Source of the DNA: DASUXA01 sp036378155
GTDB lineage: Bacteria; Actinomycetota; Actinomycetes; Mycobacteriales; Micromonosporaceae
Assembly: GCA_036378155.1 (NCBI GenBank)
Contig: DASUXA010000017.1
Span: 1 to 64,000, forward strand
Length of the DNA: 64,000 nucleotides
Direction of reading: 5' to 3'
Made by a program: the position numbers and the translations under genes. The notes under the pieces are model-generated. The model was not told where the DNA came from. It saw only the letters and a program-made list of their open reading frames with translations, and did no database searches. Below are positions 8,181 through 16,498 of the stretch, in pieces; within the stretch, counting starts at the first letter, position 1; each line of letters begins with the position of its first letter.

Positions 8181-9299
8181 ATGCGTGACGTGGTCGAGAT
8201 CGGGCTGGGCAAGACCGCGCAGCGCGGATACCACCTGGACGACATCGCGCTGGTGCCGAGCCGGCGCACCCGCGACGTGGACGACGTGTCGACCGGCTGG
8301 CAGCTGGACGCGTACCGGTTCACCATCCCGTGCGTGGCGCATCCGTCGGACGCCACGATGAGCCCCGACACCGTGATCACGCTCGGTCGGCTGGGCGGGC
8401 TCGGCGTGCTGAACGTCGAGGGACTGTGGACCCGGTACGAGGACCCGACCCGGGTGCTCGCCGAACTCGCCGCGCTCGACGGCGACGAGCGGGCGACCGC
8501 GCGCCTGCAGGCGGCGTACGCCGAGCCGATCCGCCCGGAACTCATCGGCGACCGGGTCAAGACCATCCGGGATGCCGGCGTGACCGTGGCGGTACGGGTA
8601 TCGCCGCAGCACACCGTGTCGCTCGCCCCGGTGATCCTGGACGCCGGCGTGGACATCCTGGTCATCCAGGGCACCCTGGTCTCCGCCGAGCACGTGTCCA
8701 GCACCGAGCAGCCGCTCAACCTGAAGGAGTTCATCGCCGACCTGGACGTACCGGTCGTGGTGGGCGGCTGCACCAACTACCAGACCGCGCTGCACCTGAT
8801 GCGCACCGGCGCGGCGGGCGTGATCGTCGGCGTGGGCGCCGACGAGTGGTCGACCACGGACACGGTGCTCGGCATCAAGGTCCCGATGGCGACCGCGATC
8901 GCCGACGCCGCCGCCGCCCGCCGCGACTACCTCGACGAGACCGGCGGGCGGTACGTGCACCTGATCGCCGACGGCGACATCCGCACCTCGGGCGACATCG
9001 CCAAGGCGATCGGCTGCGGCGCGGACGCGGTGATGCTGGGCGAGCCGCTCGCGCAGTGCGACGAGGCGCCCGCCGAGGGCGCGTGGTGGCACTCGGCGGC
9101 GAGCCACCCGAAGCTGCCGCGCGGGGCGTTCGCGCCCGCCGTCGACCGGCTCGGCTCGCTCGAGAAGCTGCTGTACGGACCGTCCGACGACCCGGACGGC
9201 GTGTTGAACCTGTTCGGCGGGCTGCGTCGCGCGATGGCGAAGTGCGGGTACCGCGACGTCAAGGAGTTCCAGAAGGTCGGCCTGGTCCTCGACCGCTGA
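8181..9299 (+). CDS. guaB3: GuaB3-family IMP dehydrogenase-related protein
   Basis: A 372-residue IMPDH/GMPR-fold barrel without CBS domains. The family motif DDIALVPSRRTRDVDDVS lies near the N-terminus, and IADGDIRTSGDIAKAIGCGADAVM at the phosphate site. Where IMPDH has the GxGSxC loop, this protein reads VGVGADEWSTTDTVLGIKVP, with no cysteine. Classical IMPDH chemistry is therefore not expected; a cyanobacterial GuaB3 has been reported to reduce XMP to IMP. The ATG at 8181 is preceded by GGAG; the frame extends four codons upstream without a better site. Probably co-transcribed with guaB. Confidence 0.9.
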   Translation: MRDVVEIGLGKTAQRGYHLDDIALVPSRRTRDVDDVSTGWQLDAYRFTIPCVAHPSDATMSPDTVITLGRLGGLGVLNVEGLWTRYEDPTRVLAELAALDGDERATARLQAAYAEPIRPELIGDRVKTIRDAGVTVAVRVSPQHTVSLAPVILDAGVDILVIQGTLVSAEHVSSTEQPLNLKEFIADLDVPVVVGGCTNYQTALHLMRTGAAGVIVGVGADEWSTTDTVLGIKVPMATAIADAAAARRDYLDETGGRYVHLIADGDIRTSGDIAKAIGCGADAVMLGEPLAQCDEAPAEGAWWHSAASHPKLPRGAFAPAVDRLGSLEKLLYGPSDDPDGVLNLFGGLRRAMAKCGYRDVKEFQKVGLVLDR

Positions 9300-9356
9300 C
9301 GCAAAGCGGCGTAGCCACTCGTAGGTGCGACGCGGCTGGGTCCAGTGGACTAAGCT

Positions 9357-9366
9357 GTTAGCTAAC
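9357..9366. promoter_or_regulatory. Palindrome in toxin-antitoxin promoter
   Basis: A perfect GTTAGCTAAC palindrome directly follows TAAGCT (9351-9356, a TANNNT -10 candidate) and ends 15 bp before the antitoxin start. It is a candidate autoregulatory operator. Confidence 0.45.
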
Positions 9367-9381
9367 CGAAGGGGTGGGGGA

Positions 9382-9636
9382 ATGTCGGCGGACGCGGTGC
9401 ACTACAACATGCATGACGCGAAGACGCACTTGTCTCGCATCATCGAGCGGGTGGAACGCGGCGAGGAGATCATCATCGATCGGGCGGGTACGCCTGTCGC
9501 GCGGGTGGTACCACTGGTGCGCCGGGTCGACCGCACCACCGTCGGGTCTCTTGCCGGACAGGTGGATCTGTCGGGCGACTGGGACTCGCCGCAGACGAAC
9601 GCCGAAATCGCTGCGGATTTCGGTCTGGGCGAATGA
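9382..9636 (+). CDS. Phd/YefM-type antitoxin of a VapBC-like pair
   Basis: An 84-residue antitoxin. The N-terminal Phd fold is recognisable from YNMHDAKTHLSRIIERVERGEEIIIDRAGTPVARVVPL, the DNA-binding half of the PhdYeFM family. The acidic C-terminus (about residues 60-84) would wrap the toxin. The ATG at 9382 follows a G-rich GGGGTGGGGG. Its stop overlaps the toxin start (ATGA), the usual antitoxin-first arrangement. The pair sits between guaB3 and choD; in M. tuberculosis vapBC47 also adjoins choD, so the location may be old. Confidence 0.9.
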   Translation: MSADAVHYNMHDAKTHLSRIIERVERGEEIIIDRAGTPVARVVPLVRRVDRTTVGSLAGQVDLSGDWDSPQTNAEIAADFGLGE

Positions 9637-10007
9637 GTCTGCTGCTGGACACTCACATCGCGCTGTGGGCCATCACCGGCGACGCCACCCTCGGCGAGGA
9701 GTTCCTCGACCGGTTGCGCCACGACCCGGACATTTTCCTGTCTCCCGTCAGTCTGTGGGAGATCACCATGAAACAGGCGACGGGGAAGCTCGTGGGCCCG
9801 CCCGATCTCGCCGACCGGGTGCGGGGTATGGGTTTCCTGGAGCTTCCCGTCACCCACGCCCATGCCATCGCGGCGGGGCGGCTGCCGTTCCACCACCGTG
9901 ATCCGTTCGACCGGATGTTGGTGGCGCAAGCGGTCACGGAAGGCTTGACGTTGGTGTCCCGCGACGCGTCGATCGCACTGTACGACGTGGACGTGCTCAA
10001 GGTCTGA
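9633..10007 (+). CDS. vapC: PIN-domain ribonuclease toxin (VapC family)
   Basis: A 124-residue PIN-domain RNase whose expected action is cleavage of tRNA or rRNA when its antitoxin is degraded. The metal-binding acids are in place: D6 in LLLDTHIALWA, E43 in SLWEITMKQ, D90 and D93 in HHRDPFDRML, and D111 in VSRDASIALY. Length and motifs fit the VapC22/VapC47-like branch. It starts at the ATG overlapping the antitoxin stop by 4 bp and appears intact. Confidence 0.92.
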   Translation: MSLLLDTHIALWAITGDATLGEEFLDRLRHDPDIFLSPVSLWEITMKQATGKLVGPPDLADRVRGMGFLELPVTHAHAIAAGRLPFHHRDPFDRMLVAQAVTEGLTLVSRDASIALYDVDVLKV

Positions 10008-10134
10008 CTGCTTGTCGCCGTGGTGCTCCCCGCCCGCCCGATCTGGTCGCGTTCGGGCGGCCACGCGAGGGGGTTGACGTAGGCGACCGGGCCCTCCTAG
10101 CGTCGCGGTTACCAGCGGGTAACAGGAGGCCGCC

Positions 10135-11826
10135 GTGACGCGGTACGACGTGGTGGTGATCGGCTCCGGATTCGGCGGCAGCGTGAGCGCGCTGCGCCTG
10201 GTCGAAAAGGGCTATTCGGTGGCGGTACTGGAGGCGGGGCGGCGCTTCGCCGACGACGAGTTCCCCGAGACCTCCTGGGACGCCAAACGCTTTCTGTGGG
10301 CGCCCGCCCTCGGCTGGTACGGCATCCAGCGGATCAACCTGCTCAAGGACGTCCTGGTCCTGTCCGGCGCCGGGGTCGGCGGCGGGTCGCTGGTGTACGC
10401 GAACACCCTGTACCGACCGCTCGCGCCGTTCTACGCCGATCCGCAGTGGCGCGACATCACCGACTGGGCGGACGAGCTTCGTCCCTGGTACGACCAGGCG
10501 GAGCGGATGCTGGGCGTGACCACGTACGGGCGGATGACCCGCGCCGACACGGCGATGCGGGCGGTCGCCGAGCGCATGGGCGTGGGCGACACGTTCCACC
10601 CGACCCCGGTCGGGGTGTACTTCGACGAACCCGGTCGCGACGTGCCCGACCCGTACTTCGGTGGAGTCGGACCGGCTCGGACCGGCTGCCTCGACTGCGG
10701 CGCGTGCATGACCGGCTGCCGGCACGGCGCGAAGAACACGCTGGTCAAGAACTACCTGTACCTGGCGGAGAAGCTGGGCGCGCAGGTGTACCCGTTGACC
10801 ACGGTCACCGAGGTGCGTCCGGCTGCCGAAGGCGGGTACGAGGTGCGCACGGTACGCACCGGTCGCCGCCGTCGCGACCGCCGTACCTTCCACGCCGAGC
10901 ACGTGGTGTTCGCCGCGGGCGCGCTCGGTACCCAACGCCTGCTGCACCGGATGAAGGCGACCGGCGCCCTGCCCCACCTGTCCGCCCGGCTCGGCGCCCT
11001 GACCAGGACGAACTCGGAGTCGATCCTGGGCGCGCGGACGCTGCGCGACGACGCCGACTTCACCGACGGGGTCGCCATCACCAGTTCGTTCCACCCGGAC
11101 GAGAACACCCACGTCGAACCGGTCCGGTACGGCAAGGGCTCGAACGCGATGGGGCTGCTGCAGACCGTCCTCGTCGACGGCGACACCTGGCGACCGCTGC
11201 GGTTCTGGACGGTGCTGTTCCGCGACCTTCGTACCAACCTGCGGGTGCTGTCGATCCGCAACTGGTCCGAACGCACCGTGATCGCGCTGGTCATGCAGTC
11301 GTTGGACAACTCGCTCAACGTGCACTACCGACGCGCCTGGTACGGGCGGCGCCGGCTGACCACGACCCAGGGGCACGGCGCGCCGAACCCGCGTTGGATC
11401 CCCAAGGGGAACGAGGCGGTGCGGCTGCTCGCCGAGGAGATCGACGGGGTACCGGGTGGGTCCTGGGCGGACATCGCGAACATGCCGATCACCGCGCACA
11501 TCCTGGGCGGCGCGGTGATCGGGGCGAGTCCCGACGAGGGCGTGGTCGACGCGTACCACCGGGTGTACGGGCACCCGGGGCTGCACGTGGTCGACGGCGC
11601 GGCGGTCTCCGCCAACCTGGGCGTCAACCCGTCGCTGACGATCACGGCGCAGGCGGAGCGGGCGATGTCGCTGTGGCCGAACAAGGGCGACGCCGACCCG
11701 AGACCGCCGCTGGGCGAGCGGTACCGGCGGCTGACGCCGGTACCGCCCCGGCATCCGGCGGTACCGGCGCACGCCCCGGCGGCGCTGCGGATCGCGTCCC
11801 GTCCGCCGGTCACGGACCCGGCGTAG
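10135..11826 (+). CDS. choD: GMC-type FAD oxidoreductase, ChoD-like (cholesterol oxidase family)
   Basis: A 563-residue flavoprotein. The FAD dinucleotide-binding motif is VVIGSGFGGSVSALRL at 7-22, and the C-terminal GMC signature lies around HILGGAVIG and VDGAAVSANLGVNPSLTITA. It has the ChoD-specific cysteine cluster CLDCGACMTGC (C-x2-C-x2-C-x3-C), which looks like an iron-sulfur or zinc site and is absent from classical secreted cholesterol oxidases. No signal peptide is present, so it is cytoplasmic. The start is GTG at 10135 with AGGAGG nine bases upstream. In mycobacteria choD lies directly after guaB3, as here. The natural substrate may be a 3-hydroxysteroid or another alcohol. Confidence 0.88.
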   Translation: MTRYDVVVIGSGFGGSVSALRLVEKGYSVAVLEAGRRFADDEFPETSWDAKRFLWAPALGWYGIQRINLLKDVLVLSGAGVGGGSLVYANTLYRPLAPFYADPQWRDITDWADELRPWYDQAERMLGVTTYGRMTRADTAMRAVAERMGVGDTFHPTPVGVYFDEPGRDVPDPYFGGVGPARTGCLDCGACMTGCRHGAKNTLVKNYLYLAEKLGAQVYPLTTVTEVRPAAEGGYEVRTVRTGRRRRDRRTFHAEHVVFAAGALGTQRLLHRMKATGALPHLSARLGALTRTNSESILGARTLRDDADFTDGVAITSSFHPDENTHVEPVRYGKGSNAMGLLQTVLVDGDTWRPLRFWTVLFRDLRTNLRVLSIRNWSERTVIALVMQSLDNSLNVHYRRAWYGRRRLTTTQGHGAPNPRWIPKGNEAVRLLAEEIDGVPGGSWADIANMPITAHILGGAVIGASPDEGVVDAYHRVYGHPGLHVVDGAAVSANLGVNPSLTITAQAERAMSLWPNKGDADPRPPLGERYRRLTPVPPRHPAVPAHAPAALRIASRPPVTDPA

Positions 11827-11925
11827 CGGCACGGCACGGCACCGTGCGGCGCGGCAGGGCACCGTGCGGCGCGGCACGCGACAGCGACGGGCGGCGCTCG
11901 CGGGCGCAGGTGTGTGGGTCGAACC

Positions 11926-11999
11926 GCACACCGCTCGGGGTGTACGCACATCACGAGCGAGGTGAGCGTCCCAGGACGCTCACACGGGGCGGGGTGTAC
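11926..11999. repeat. Dispersed hairpin repeat, copy 1
   Basis: An intergenic palindromic element in the choD-guaA gap. First hairpin: ACACCGCTCG facing CGAGCGAGGTG around a GTGTACGCACAT core (11940-11952). Second hairpin: GTGAGCGTCC (11962-11971), CA, GGACGCTCAC (11974-11983). Related copies are at 37041, 53326 and 58018. The same gap also holds a doubled CACCGTGCGGCGCGGCA at about 11840-11880. Confidence 0.7.
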
Positions 12000-12075
12000 C
12001 CACCAGGGTTGTCGACATCAGAGTTGTCGACCGGTGGGCGTCGGTGCCGGTCCGGGCGGCCACTACGCTTGCCGC

Positions 12076-13626
12076 ATGAGTTCCCCGTCGCCGGTCCTGG
12101 TTGTCGACTACGGCGCTCAGTACGCCCAGTTGATCGCCCGTCGGGTCCGCGAAGCGAAGATCTACTCCGAGATCGTGCCGCACTCCATGCCGGTCGCGGA
12201 CATGCTCGCGAAGAAGCCCGCGGCGATCATCCTGTCCGGCGGCCCCGCCAGCGTGTACGCGCCGGGCGCACCGCAGGTCGATCGGGACCTGTTCGAGGCA
12301 GGGGTACCGGTCTTCGGCATCTGCTACGGCTTCCAGGCGATGGCGGTCGCGCTCGGCGGTACGGTCGAGCGCACCGGCGGGCGCGAGTTCGGTCCGACCG
12401 CCCTGTCCGCCCGGTCCGAGTCCGTGCTGTTCGCGGGTCTGCCGACGGAGCAGAACGTGTGGATGAGCCACGGCGACAGCGTCACGCTCGCCCCGCCGGG
12501 CTTCGCGGTCACCGCCGGTACCGTCGGTACCCCGGTCGCCGCGTTCGAGGACCTCGACGGTCGCCGCGCCGGCGTCCAGTTCCATCCCGAGGTGGTACAC
12601 ACCCCGCACGGTCAGGCGGTGCTGGAGCGGTTCCTGTACGGCGTCGCCGGGATCACGCCGAACTGGACGATGGGCGCGATCATCGACGAGCAGGTCGCGG
12701 CGATCCGGGAACGGGTCGGCGATGCCGAGGTGATCTGCGGGCTGTCCGGGGGAGTGGACTCGGCGGTCGCGGCGGCGCTCGTGCACAAGGCGGTCGGCGA
12801 CCGGCTGACCTGCGTCTTCGTCGACCACGGGCTGCTGCGCGCGGGCGAGGCGGAGCAGGTCGAACAGGACTACGTGGCGGCTACCGGCATCAAGCTCAAG
12901 GTCGTCGACGCCGCCGACCGCTTCCTCGACGCCCTGGCGGGGGTTACCGACCCGGAACAGAAGCGCAAGATCATCGGTCGCGAGTTCATCCGGGTCTTCG
13001 AGCGGGCCGCACGCGAGGTGGCGGCCAGCGGGGACGTCGAGTTCCTGGTACAGGGCACCCTGTACCCGGACGTCGTCGAGTCCGGTGGCGGCACCGGTAC
13101 CGCCAACATCAAGTCGCACCACAACGTGGGCGGGCTCCCCGACGACCTGCGGTTCACCCTGATCGAGCCGCTGCGCACCCTGTTCAAGGACGAGGTACGC
13201 GCGCTGGGCGAGGCGCTCGGGCTGCCCCCGGCGATGGTGTGGCGGCACCCGTTCCCCGGTCCGGGACTCGCGATCCGGGTCATCGGCGAGGTCACCCGCG
13301 ACCGGTTGGAGGTGCTGCGCGCCGCCGACCTGATCGCCCGCGAGGAACTGACCGCCGCCGGGCTGGACCGCGACGTGTGGCAGTTCCCGGTGGTCCTGCT
13401 CGCCGACGTGCGCTCGGTCGGGGTGCAGGGCGACGAGCGCAGCTACGGGCACCCGGTGGTGCTGCGCCCGGTGTCCAGCGAGGACGCGATGACGGCGGAC
13501 TGGTCGCGTCTGCCGTACGACGTGATCGCCCGGATCTCGACGCGCATCACCAACGAGGTACCCGAGGTGAACCGGGTGGTCCTCGACGTGACGAGCAAAC
13601 CGCCCGGCACCATCGAGTGGGAGTGA
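12076..13626 (+). CDS. guaA: GMP synthase (glutamine-hydrolysing)
   Basis: Converts XMP to GMP using glutamine and ATP. The 516-residue protein has an N-terminal class I glutamine amidotransferase domain with nucleophile C83 (FGICYGFQAMA) and the FHPE catalytic histidine-glutamate, then the ATP pyrophosphatase domain with the PP-loop GLSGGVDSAVAAAL, and a C-terminal dimerisation domain ending KPPGTIEWE, the invariant GuaA terminus. The ATG at 12076 gives MSSPSPVLVVDYGAQYAQL, the standard beginning. It completes the guaB-guaA purine grouping and is followed by a terminator overlapping its stop codon. Confidence 0.97.
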   Translation: MSSPSPVLVVDYGAQYAQLIARRVREAKIYSEIVPHSMPVADMLAKKPAAIILSGGPASVYAPGAPQVDRDLFEAGVPVFGICYGFQAMAVALGGTVERTGGREFGPTALSARSESVLFAGLPTEQNVWMSHGDSVTLAPPGFAVTAGTVGTPVAAFEDLDGRRAGVQFHPEVVHTPHGQAVLERFLYGVAGITPNWTMGAIIDEQVAAIRERVGDAEVICGLSGGVDSAVAAALVHKAVGDRLTCVFVDHGLLRAGEAEQVEQDYVAATGIKLKVVDAADRFLDALAGVTDPEQKRKIIGREFIRVFERAAREVAASGDVEFLVQGTLYPDVVESGGGTGTANIKSHHNVGGLPDDLRFTLIEPLRTLFKDEVRALGEALGLPPAMVWRHPFPGPGLAIRVIGEVTRDRLEVLRAADLIAREELTAAGLDRDVWQFPVVLLADVRSVGVQGDERSYGHPVVLRPVSSEDAMTADWSRLPYDVIARISTRITNEVPEVNRVVLDVTSKPPGTIEWE

Positions 13627-13657
13627 TCGTCGCCGCCGCGTCGCGGCGGCGACGATC
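13625..13657 (+). terminator. Bidirectional terminator between guaA and pspC-like gene
   Basis: A perfect 15-bp inverted repeat (13625-13639 with 13643-13657, loop GTC). It begins within the guaA stop codon and ends 10 bp before the stop of the convergent gene. Confidence 0.85.
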
Positions 13658-13666
13658 GGAGGTTTC

Positions 13667-14053
13667 TCAGCCGAGCGGCGGCGTGGGGCCGCTGCGCGGG
13701 TTCATGGGCGGCGCCTGCGCGCCGCCCGGCGGCGGGTACCCTGCCGCCGTCCCAGCCTCGGTGGGACCGGTCGAGCCCGCCGGCGGGTACCCGGTGTCGG
13801 TCGGGTAGCCGCCGGGCGGCGAGCTCGGCCACGCCCCCGTGGCGGACTCCTGCGGCATGATCATCCACACCACGAGGTACGCCAGAGCCAGTCCGCCGCC
13901 GGTGACCACGGTGAGCACCACCGCCAACACACGTACCACTGTCGGATCGACGCCCAGGTAGCGGGCGAGTCCCGCACACACGCCGCCGATCATCCGGTCG
14001 TCTCGCGACCGCCTCAGTTCCCGGTAACCGTCCATGTCTCCACGGTCCGCCAC
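13667..14053 (-). CDS. PspC-domain small membrane protein
   Basis: A 128-residue protein with one PspC domain: LRRSRDDRMIGGVCAGLARYLGVDPTVVRVLAV, then one hydrophobic helix (VVLTVVTGGGLALAYLVVWMIM). The C-terminus is a Pro/Gly/Thr-rich cytoplasmic-type tail. PspC proteins take part in envelope-stress sensing. Two further PspC proteins occur at 19-22 kb, but this one stands alone. The start is uncertain: GTG at 14053, or ATG at 14035 with GGAG unusually close. Convergent with guaA. Confidence 0.85.
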   Translation of the reverse strand: MADRGDMDGYRELRRSRDDRMIGGVCAGLARYLGVDPTVVRVLAVVLTVVTGGGLALAYLVVWMIMPQESATGAWPSSPPGGYPTDTGYPPAGSTGPTEAGTAAGYPPPGGAQAPPMNPRSGPTPPLG

Positions 14054-14092
14054 CGGGCGGTCGTGTGCCTCGGGAACCGCCCGGATCGCGAC

Positions 14093-14151
14093 CCTGAGCC
14101 GCCCCGGAGCAGCCGCCCCTGAGCCGCCCCGGAGCAGCCGCCCCTGAGCCG
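14093..14151. repeat. Tandem repeat, 25-bp period
   Basis: A 25-bp unit beginning CCTGAGCCGCCCCGGAGC starts at 14093 and again at 14118, with 9 bp of a third copy at 14143. It lies in the gap between the divergent pspC-like and Nudix genes. No coding sense is apparent. Confidence 0.85.
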
Positions 14152-14220
14152 TACCGCCGCCGTCGCCGACCTGTCAGGAATCCGACACTCCCCCCGCGTA
14201 CTTGTCGCGAACCGGACAGA

Positions 14221-15168
14221 ATGTCCGCCGTGACCCCCGCGCTCCAACCCATCCGCCGAATCGCCGCCTACGTCATCTGCCGGGATTCGGGGGACCGGGT
14301 ACTCCTGGTGCGCGCGTCGCCGATGTCCGGTACCCCCGGCGTCTGGTCGCTGCCGGGCGGCGCGGTCGACCACGGGGAGGACCCGAACCACACGGCGGTA
14401 CGGGAAACCGCCGCCGAGACCGGGCTGTCGGTCGCCGTGCTCCGCCTGTCCGACGTGCTGTCCGACATGCGGGCGCTGCCGCACCGGGGCGTCACCATCC
14501 ACACCGACCGGCTGATCTACGAGGTCTCGGTACGCGGCGGCACCCTGGTCGACCGGGTGGGTCGCCCCACGGACCTCGCCCGCTGGCACACCCTCGACGC
14601 CGCCGCCGCGCTGCCGCTGCGGCCGTTCACCGCGACCGCGCTCGGACTGCCCGCCGCCCCGGTCGACCTGCGCCCGGAGGAGACGCCCGACTTCCCGTCG
14701 TTCTACGCGTACCCGGGACCGGACGGGCTGCACCGGGCACAGCGGTTCGCCGCGTACGCGGTCGCCACCGACCGCGCCGGACGCGTCCTGCTGACCAGGA
14801 TCGCCGACGGGTACCCGAACGCCGGACGGTGGCACCTGCCGGGCGGCGGTACCGACTTCGGCGAACAGCCCGGCGCGGCGCTGCTGCGCGAGTTGGTCGA
14901 GGAGACCGGGCAGAACGGCAGGCTCGTCGAACTGCTCGGGGTGGCGAGCCACCGGGACGCGGCGTCGCTCGGCCCGGAGGGGTACCCGATCGACTGGCAC
15001 GGGGTACGCGCCTTCTACCGGGTCGTGGTCGACGAGCCGACCGAGCCCGTGGTACACGACGTCGGCGGCTCGACCGCCGAGGCGCGCTGGTTCGCCCGCG
15101 AGGGGGTCGCCTCGATCGCCCTGACCGAGGTGACCGCCGAGGCGCTCGCCGCCCTCGACCAGCGCTGA
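14221..15168 (+). CDS. Protein with two tandem Nudix domains (first box incomplete)
   Basis: A 315-residue protein made of two Nudix hydrolase domains, at about 10-150 and 165-305. The second Nudix box is complete: GGTDFGEQPGAALLRELVEE followed by TG. The first reads GAVDHGEDPNHTAVRETAAE then TG, so REUxEE has become RExAAE and one metal-binding glutamate is lost. The second domain is probably the active one and the first structural or substrate-binding. Nudix enzymes cleave nucleoside diphosphates linked to another group; the substrate is unknown. A close relative of the same architecture follows downstream, pointing to gene duplication. Confidence 0.88.
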   Translation: MSAVTPALQPIRRIAAYVICRDSGDRVLLVRASPMSGTPGVWSLPGGAVDHGEDPNHTAVRETAAETGLSVAVLRLSDVLSDMRALPHRGVTIHTDRLIYEVSVRGGTLVDRVGRPTDLARWHTLDAAAALPLRPFTATALGLPAAPVDLRPEETPDFPSFYAYPGPDGLHRAQRFAAYAVATDRAGRVLLTRIADGYPNAGRWHLPGGGTDFGEQPGAALLRELVEETGQNGRLVELLGVASHRDAASLGPEGYPIDWHGVRAFYRVVVDEPTEPVVHDVGGSTAEARWFAREGVASIALTEVTAEALAALDQR

Positions 15169-15340
15169 CGGCACCTGCTCGCGACGCCGCCGACCGCGGC
15201 CCCGGCGAGCGATACGGGCGTCGGCGAGCGATGCCGCTGCATAGCGCCCGGACGTGCCGCCGCGCGACGACCCGCCGGCAGTTCGAGATCGCCGACCGCG
15301 GACGTGCTAAGAACGTCTGGGCGACTGGGGGTGTACCGGG

Positions 15341-16240
15341 GTGCGGCGACGGCGGATCACGGCGTACGGGGTGTGTCAGGACGGATCAGGGCGGGTCCTG
15401 CTGACCCGTGGCTCGTCGCAGGCGGACGCGCCGGGCGTGTGGTCGCTGCCGGGCGGCGGCGTCGACCAGGGCGAGCACCCGTCCGACGCGGTACGCCGGG
15501 AGTTCGCCGAGGAGACCGGGCTCACCGTCGACATCGTGACGCTGCGCAGCGCGATGGCGGACGTCGGACCGGGGTACGGCGGCACCGTCGCCTTGCATAC
15601 GGATCGGCTGATCTACGACGTACGGGTGGTCGGCGGCAGCCTGCGTAACGAGACCGTCGGCACGACCGACCTCGCCCGATGGGTCGAGCCCGAGCAACTG
15701 GTCACCCTGCCGTTGCTGCCGTTCACCGCGCGGGTGCTCGGGGTACCCGACGCCGCCGTCACCCTCGGCGACCTTCCGGACGGCGACGAGGAGGCGTCCG
15801 CCACCGACCGGCGTCAGCGGTTCGCGGCGTACGGGCTGGTGACCGACCCGGCGGGGCGGGTCCTGTTGACCCTGATCGCCGACGGGTACCCGGGTGCCCG
15901 ACGCTGGCACCTGCCGGGCGGGGGTACCGAGCACGGCGAGCAGCCGGTCGAGGGTCTGCTGCGGGAGCTCGCCGAGGAGACCGGGCAGCGGGGACGGGTA
16001 CTCGACCTGCTCGACGTCGACCATCTGCACAATCCGGCGGCGATCGGACCGGAGCGCCGCCCGATCGACTGGCACTCGGTGCGCGTGGTGTACCGGGTGG
16101 CGGTCGACGATCCGACGCCGCCGGTCGTCGCGGAGCGCGACGGGTCGACCGCCGCCGCGCGGTGGTGCACTGCCGAGGAGGCGTACGCCCTGCCGCTCAA
16201 CTCGTTCGCGGTCACGATCCTGCGTCGGCACTACCGCTAG
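15341..16240 (+). CDS. Second double-Nudix protein, both boxes intact
   Basis: A 299-residue paralogue of the preceding gene. Both Nudix boxes are complete: GGVDQGEHPSDAVRREFAEE-TG in the first half and GGTEHGEQPVEGLLRELAEE-TG in the second. Long shared stretches, such as DGYP-x-A-RRWHLPGGGT and RPIDWHSVR-x-VYRV, show that the pair arose by duplication of an already doubled gene. The start is GTG at 15341. The 172 bp between the two genes show no clear terminator, so co-transcription is possible. Function and substrate are unknown. Confidence 0.88.
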   Translation: MRRRRITAYGVCQDGSGRVLLTRGSSQADAPGVWSLPGGGVDQGEHPSDAVRREFAEETGLTVDIVTLRSAMADVGPGYGGTVALHTDRLIYDVRVVGGSLRNETVGTTDLARWVEPEQLVTLPLLPFTARVLGVPDAAVTLGDLPDGDEEASATDRRQRFAAYGLVTDPAGRVLLTLIADGYPGARRWHLPGGGTEHGEQPVEGLLRELAEETGQRGRVLDLLDVDHLHNPAAIGPERRPIDWHSVRVVYRVAVDDPTPPVVAERDGSTAAARWCTAEEAYALPLNSFAVTILRRHYR

Positions 16241-16300
16241 CCGCGATCGGCGCTTTCGAAATCCCCTCCAGTGGGTACATCTGACGTGAAGCACGCCTGC

Positions 16301-16334
16301 GATTACGGCGTGTAATCAGTAATTTGTCTGATTA
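16301..16334. promoter_or_regulatory. AT-rich nested inverted repeats before pssA
   Basis: GATTAC (16301-16306) pairs with GTAATC (16312-16317), while TAATCAG (16313-16319) pairs with CTGATTA (16328-16334). The two share bases, so only one can form. The patch is far more AT-rich than its surroundings. It may be an operator for a dimeric regulator or an RNA switch. Confidence 0.5.
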
Positions 16335-16463
16335 ATGGTCGCGACAGAGGTTTGCGAAGAAAGTTCCTGACCTGGGCATCGCCAACGGATGGGTCTGTGT
16401 GCGATCGTTATATGCCGCACAGCCGGACCCGCCCGAGAAATGTGGCGGGCGAATCATCGACCC

Positions 16464-16483
16464 GGAACGGGTAGCCCCGTTCC
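16464..16483 (+). promoter_or_regulatory. Hairpin just upstream of pssA start
   Basis: A perfect 8-bp stem GGAACGGG/CCCGTTCC with loop TAGC. It ends 8 bp before GGAGGG, the pssA ribosome-binding site, so it would lie in the 5' UTR. Confidence 0.5.
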
Positions 16484-16498
16484 CGCACTGGAGGGACC

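Noticed and set aside
10296..13808. A 1170-codon plus-strand frame across choD and guaA
   Set aside because: Arg/Gly-rich shadow in a wrong frame; codon positions and homology follow choD and guaA.
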